From contig JARZZO010000009.1 in assembly GCA_030544215.1 (NCBI GenBank), forward strand, positions 56,973,129 through 57,037,128: a stretch of DNA of 64,000 nt. The letters run 5' to 3'. The stretch is from Zantedeschia hybrid cultivar. Its lineage: Eukaryota > Streptophyta > Magnoliopsida > Alismatales > Araceae. Each line of letters begins with the position of its first letter. The first letter of the stretch is position 1. The notes under the pieces are model-generated. The model had not been told where the DNA came from, searched no databases, and worked only from the letters and a program-made list of their open reading frames with translations. Of the stretch, positions 63,763 through 64,000 are shown piece after piece. Both the position numbers and the translations under genes were made by a program.

Positions 63763-64000
63763 TGTAGGTGCTTAGAATGATCGTGTGATTAACATGAAAT
63801 ATCTATGTTGTTTAGGTGTAAACTAACCTATTAAAAACAGCAACTAAAGTGCAGTGATCGCCAGAAACTTTTAACTTAAAAAGTTTCAAAAGAGGTATGA
63901 TCGCCTACCTTTCAAACCCGGAAGATTGAGTCCTTAGTTCCCCTTCCTCAGCCGGCTGAAGAAGGAGAGCCCTTTCTTTGTTTCTTTTGTTCTTGCTGTG
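63763..64000 (-). repeat. 5' LTR of element E (end of LTR only, cut by the window)
   Basis: TGTAGGTGCTTAGAATG on the + strand marks the LTR end. The 238 visible bases align with 49235-49470 with about ten differences including two short gaps. The remainder lies beyond the window. Confidence 0.9.

Larger units (their letters stand above)
49213..64000 (-). mobile_element. Ty3/gypsy element E, Tat type with dual RNase H, largely open reading frames
   Basis: Reading right to left: partial 5' LTR (63763-64000), primer site, leader, gag-protease-G-patch, a middle ORF, pol, a 2.4-kb non-coding 3' region, polypurine tract and 3' LTR (51892 down to 49213). The coding part is almost free of lesions. 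The 5' LTR continues past the window. The visible LTR stretches differ by roughly 4%, so the insertion is moderately old. Confidence 0.92.

Overview
The window is plant nuclear DNA made almost entirely of nested transposable elements. I see no host protein gene, tRNA or rRNA gene. The evidence for a flowering-plant genome is Ty3/gypsy chromovirus pol with a C-terminal chromodomain, Tat-type gypsy pol with a second (archaeal-type) RNase H, Ty1/copia elements primed from initiator tRNA-Met, and a CACTA (En/Spm) DNA transposon. I cannot name the species.

Layout. (1) 1-5784, + strand: a Tekay/Del-type chromovirus entering from the left, with pol (one in-frame TAG) and a 2346-bp 3' LTR. It interrupts copia element A. 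(2) 5785-28132, mostly - strand: element A, whose protease region was hit by copia element B (TSD agaaa). B was in turn hit by copia element C in the opposite orientation (12804-20962). A 2.19-kb stretch of A plus B-LTR is present twice (7692-9884 and 20959-23150), once as the edge of full B and once as a solo LTR with the same target duplication. A's gag, leader, primer site and 5' LTR follow up to 28132. (3) 28133-34568, + strand: a decayed Tat-type gypsy element D, split in its RT by an A-family solo LTR. (4) 34569-36569: a small foldback element and unclassified repeat DNA. (5) 36570-44094: a CACTA element with hairpin-rich ends, a deleted transposase, a missing 3' terminus and a nested gypsy solo LTR (38761-40162). 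(6) 44672-49212, - strand: 3' LTR and internal DNA of gypsy element F, interrupted by (7) 49213-64000, - strand: Tat-type gypsy element E. E has long open gag-protease-G-patch and RT-RNaseH-aRNaseH-integrase frames, and its 3' LTR carries a further LTR inserted in antisense.

The most unusual signals are not protein domains. (a) A spaced palindrome, roughly TAAAAGGCGTC-N10-GACGCGTTTTA, occurs 25 times with a spacer of exactly 10 nt. It lies in the LTR of the Tekay-type element and in the LTRs and flanking internal DNA of the unrelated Tat-type element E. A third gypsy family (F) carries an analogous GTGGAAGGC-N10-GCCTTCCAC array. (b) The copia leaders of C and A each hold four hairpin candidates whose loops share a motif while the stems differ. 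(c) Element E expresses gag, a middle ORF and pol through an ATGA stop/start overlap and then an A9 slippery run at the entrance to pol. All coordinates were read by eye, so element ends without TG/CA plus a target duplication are approximate.
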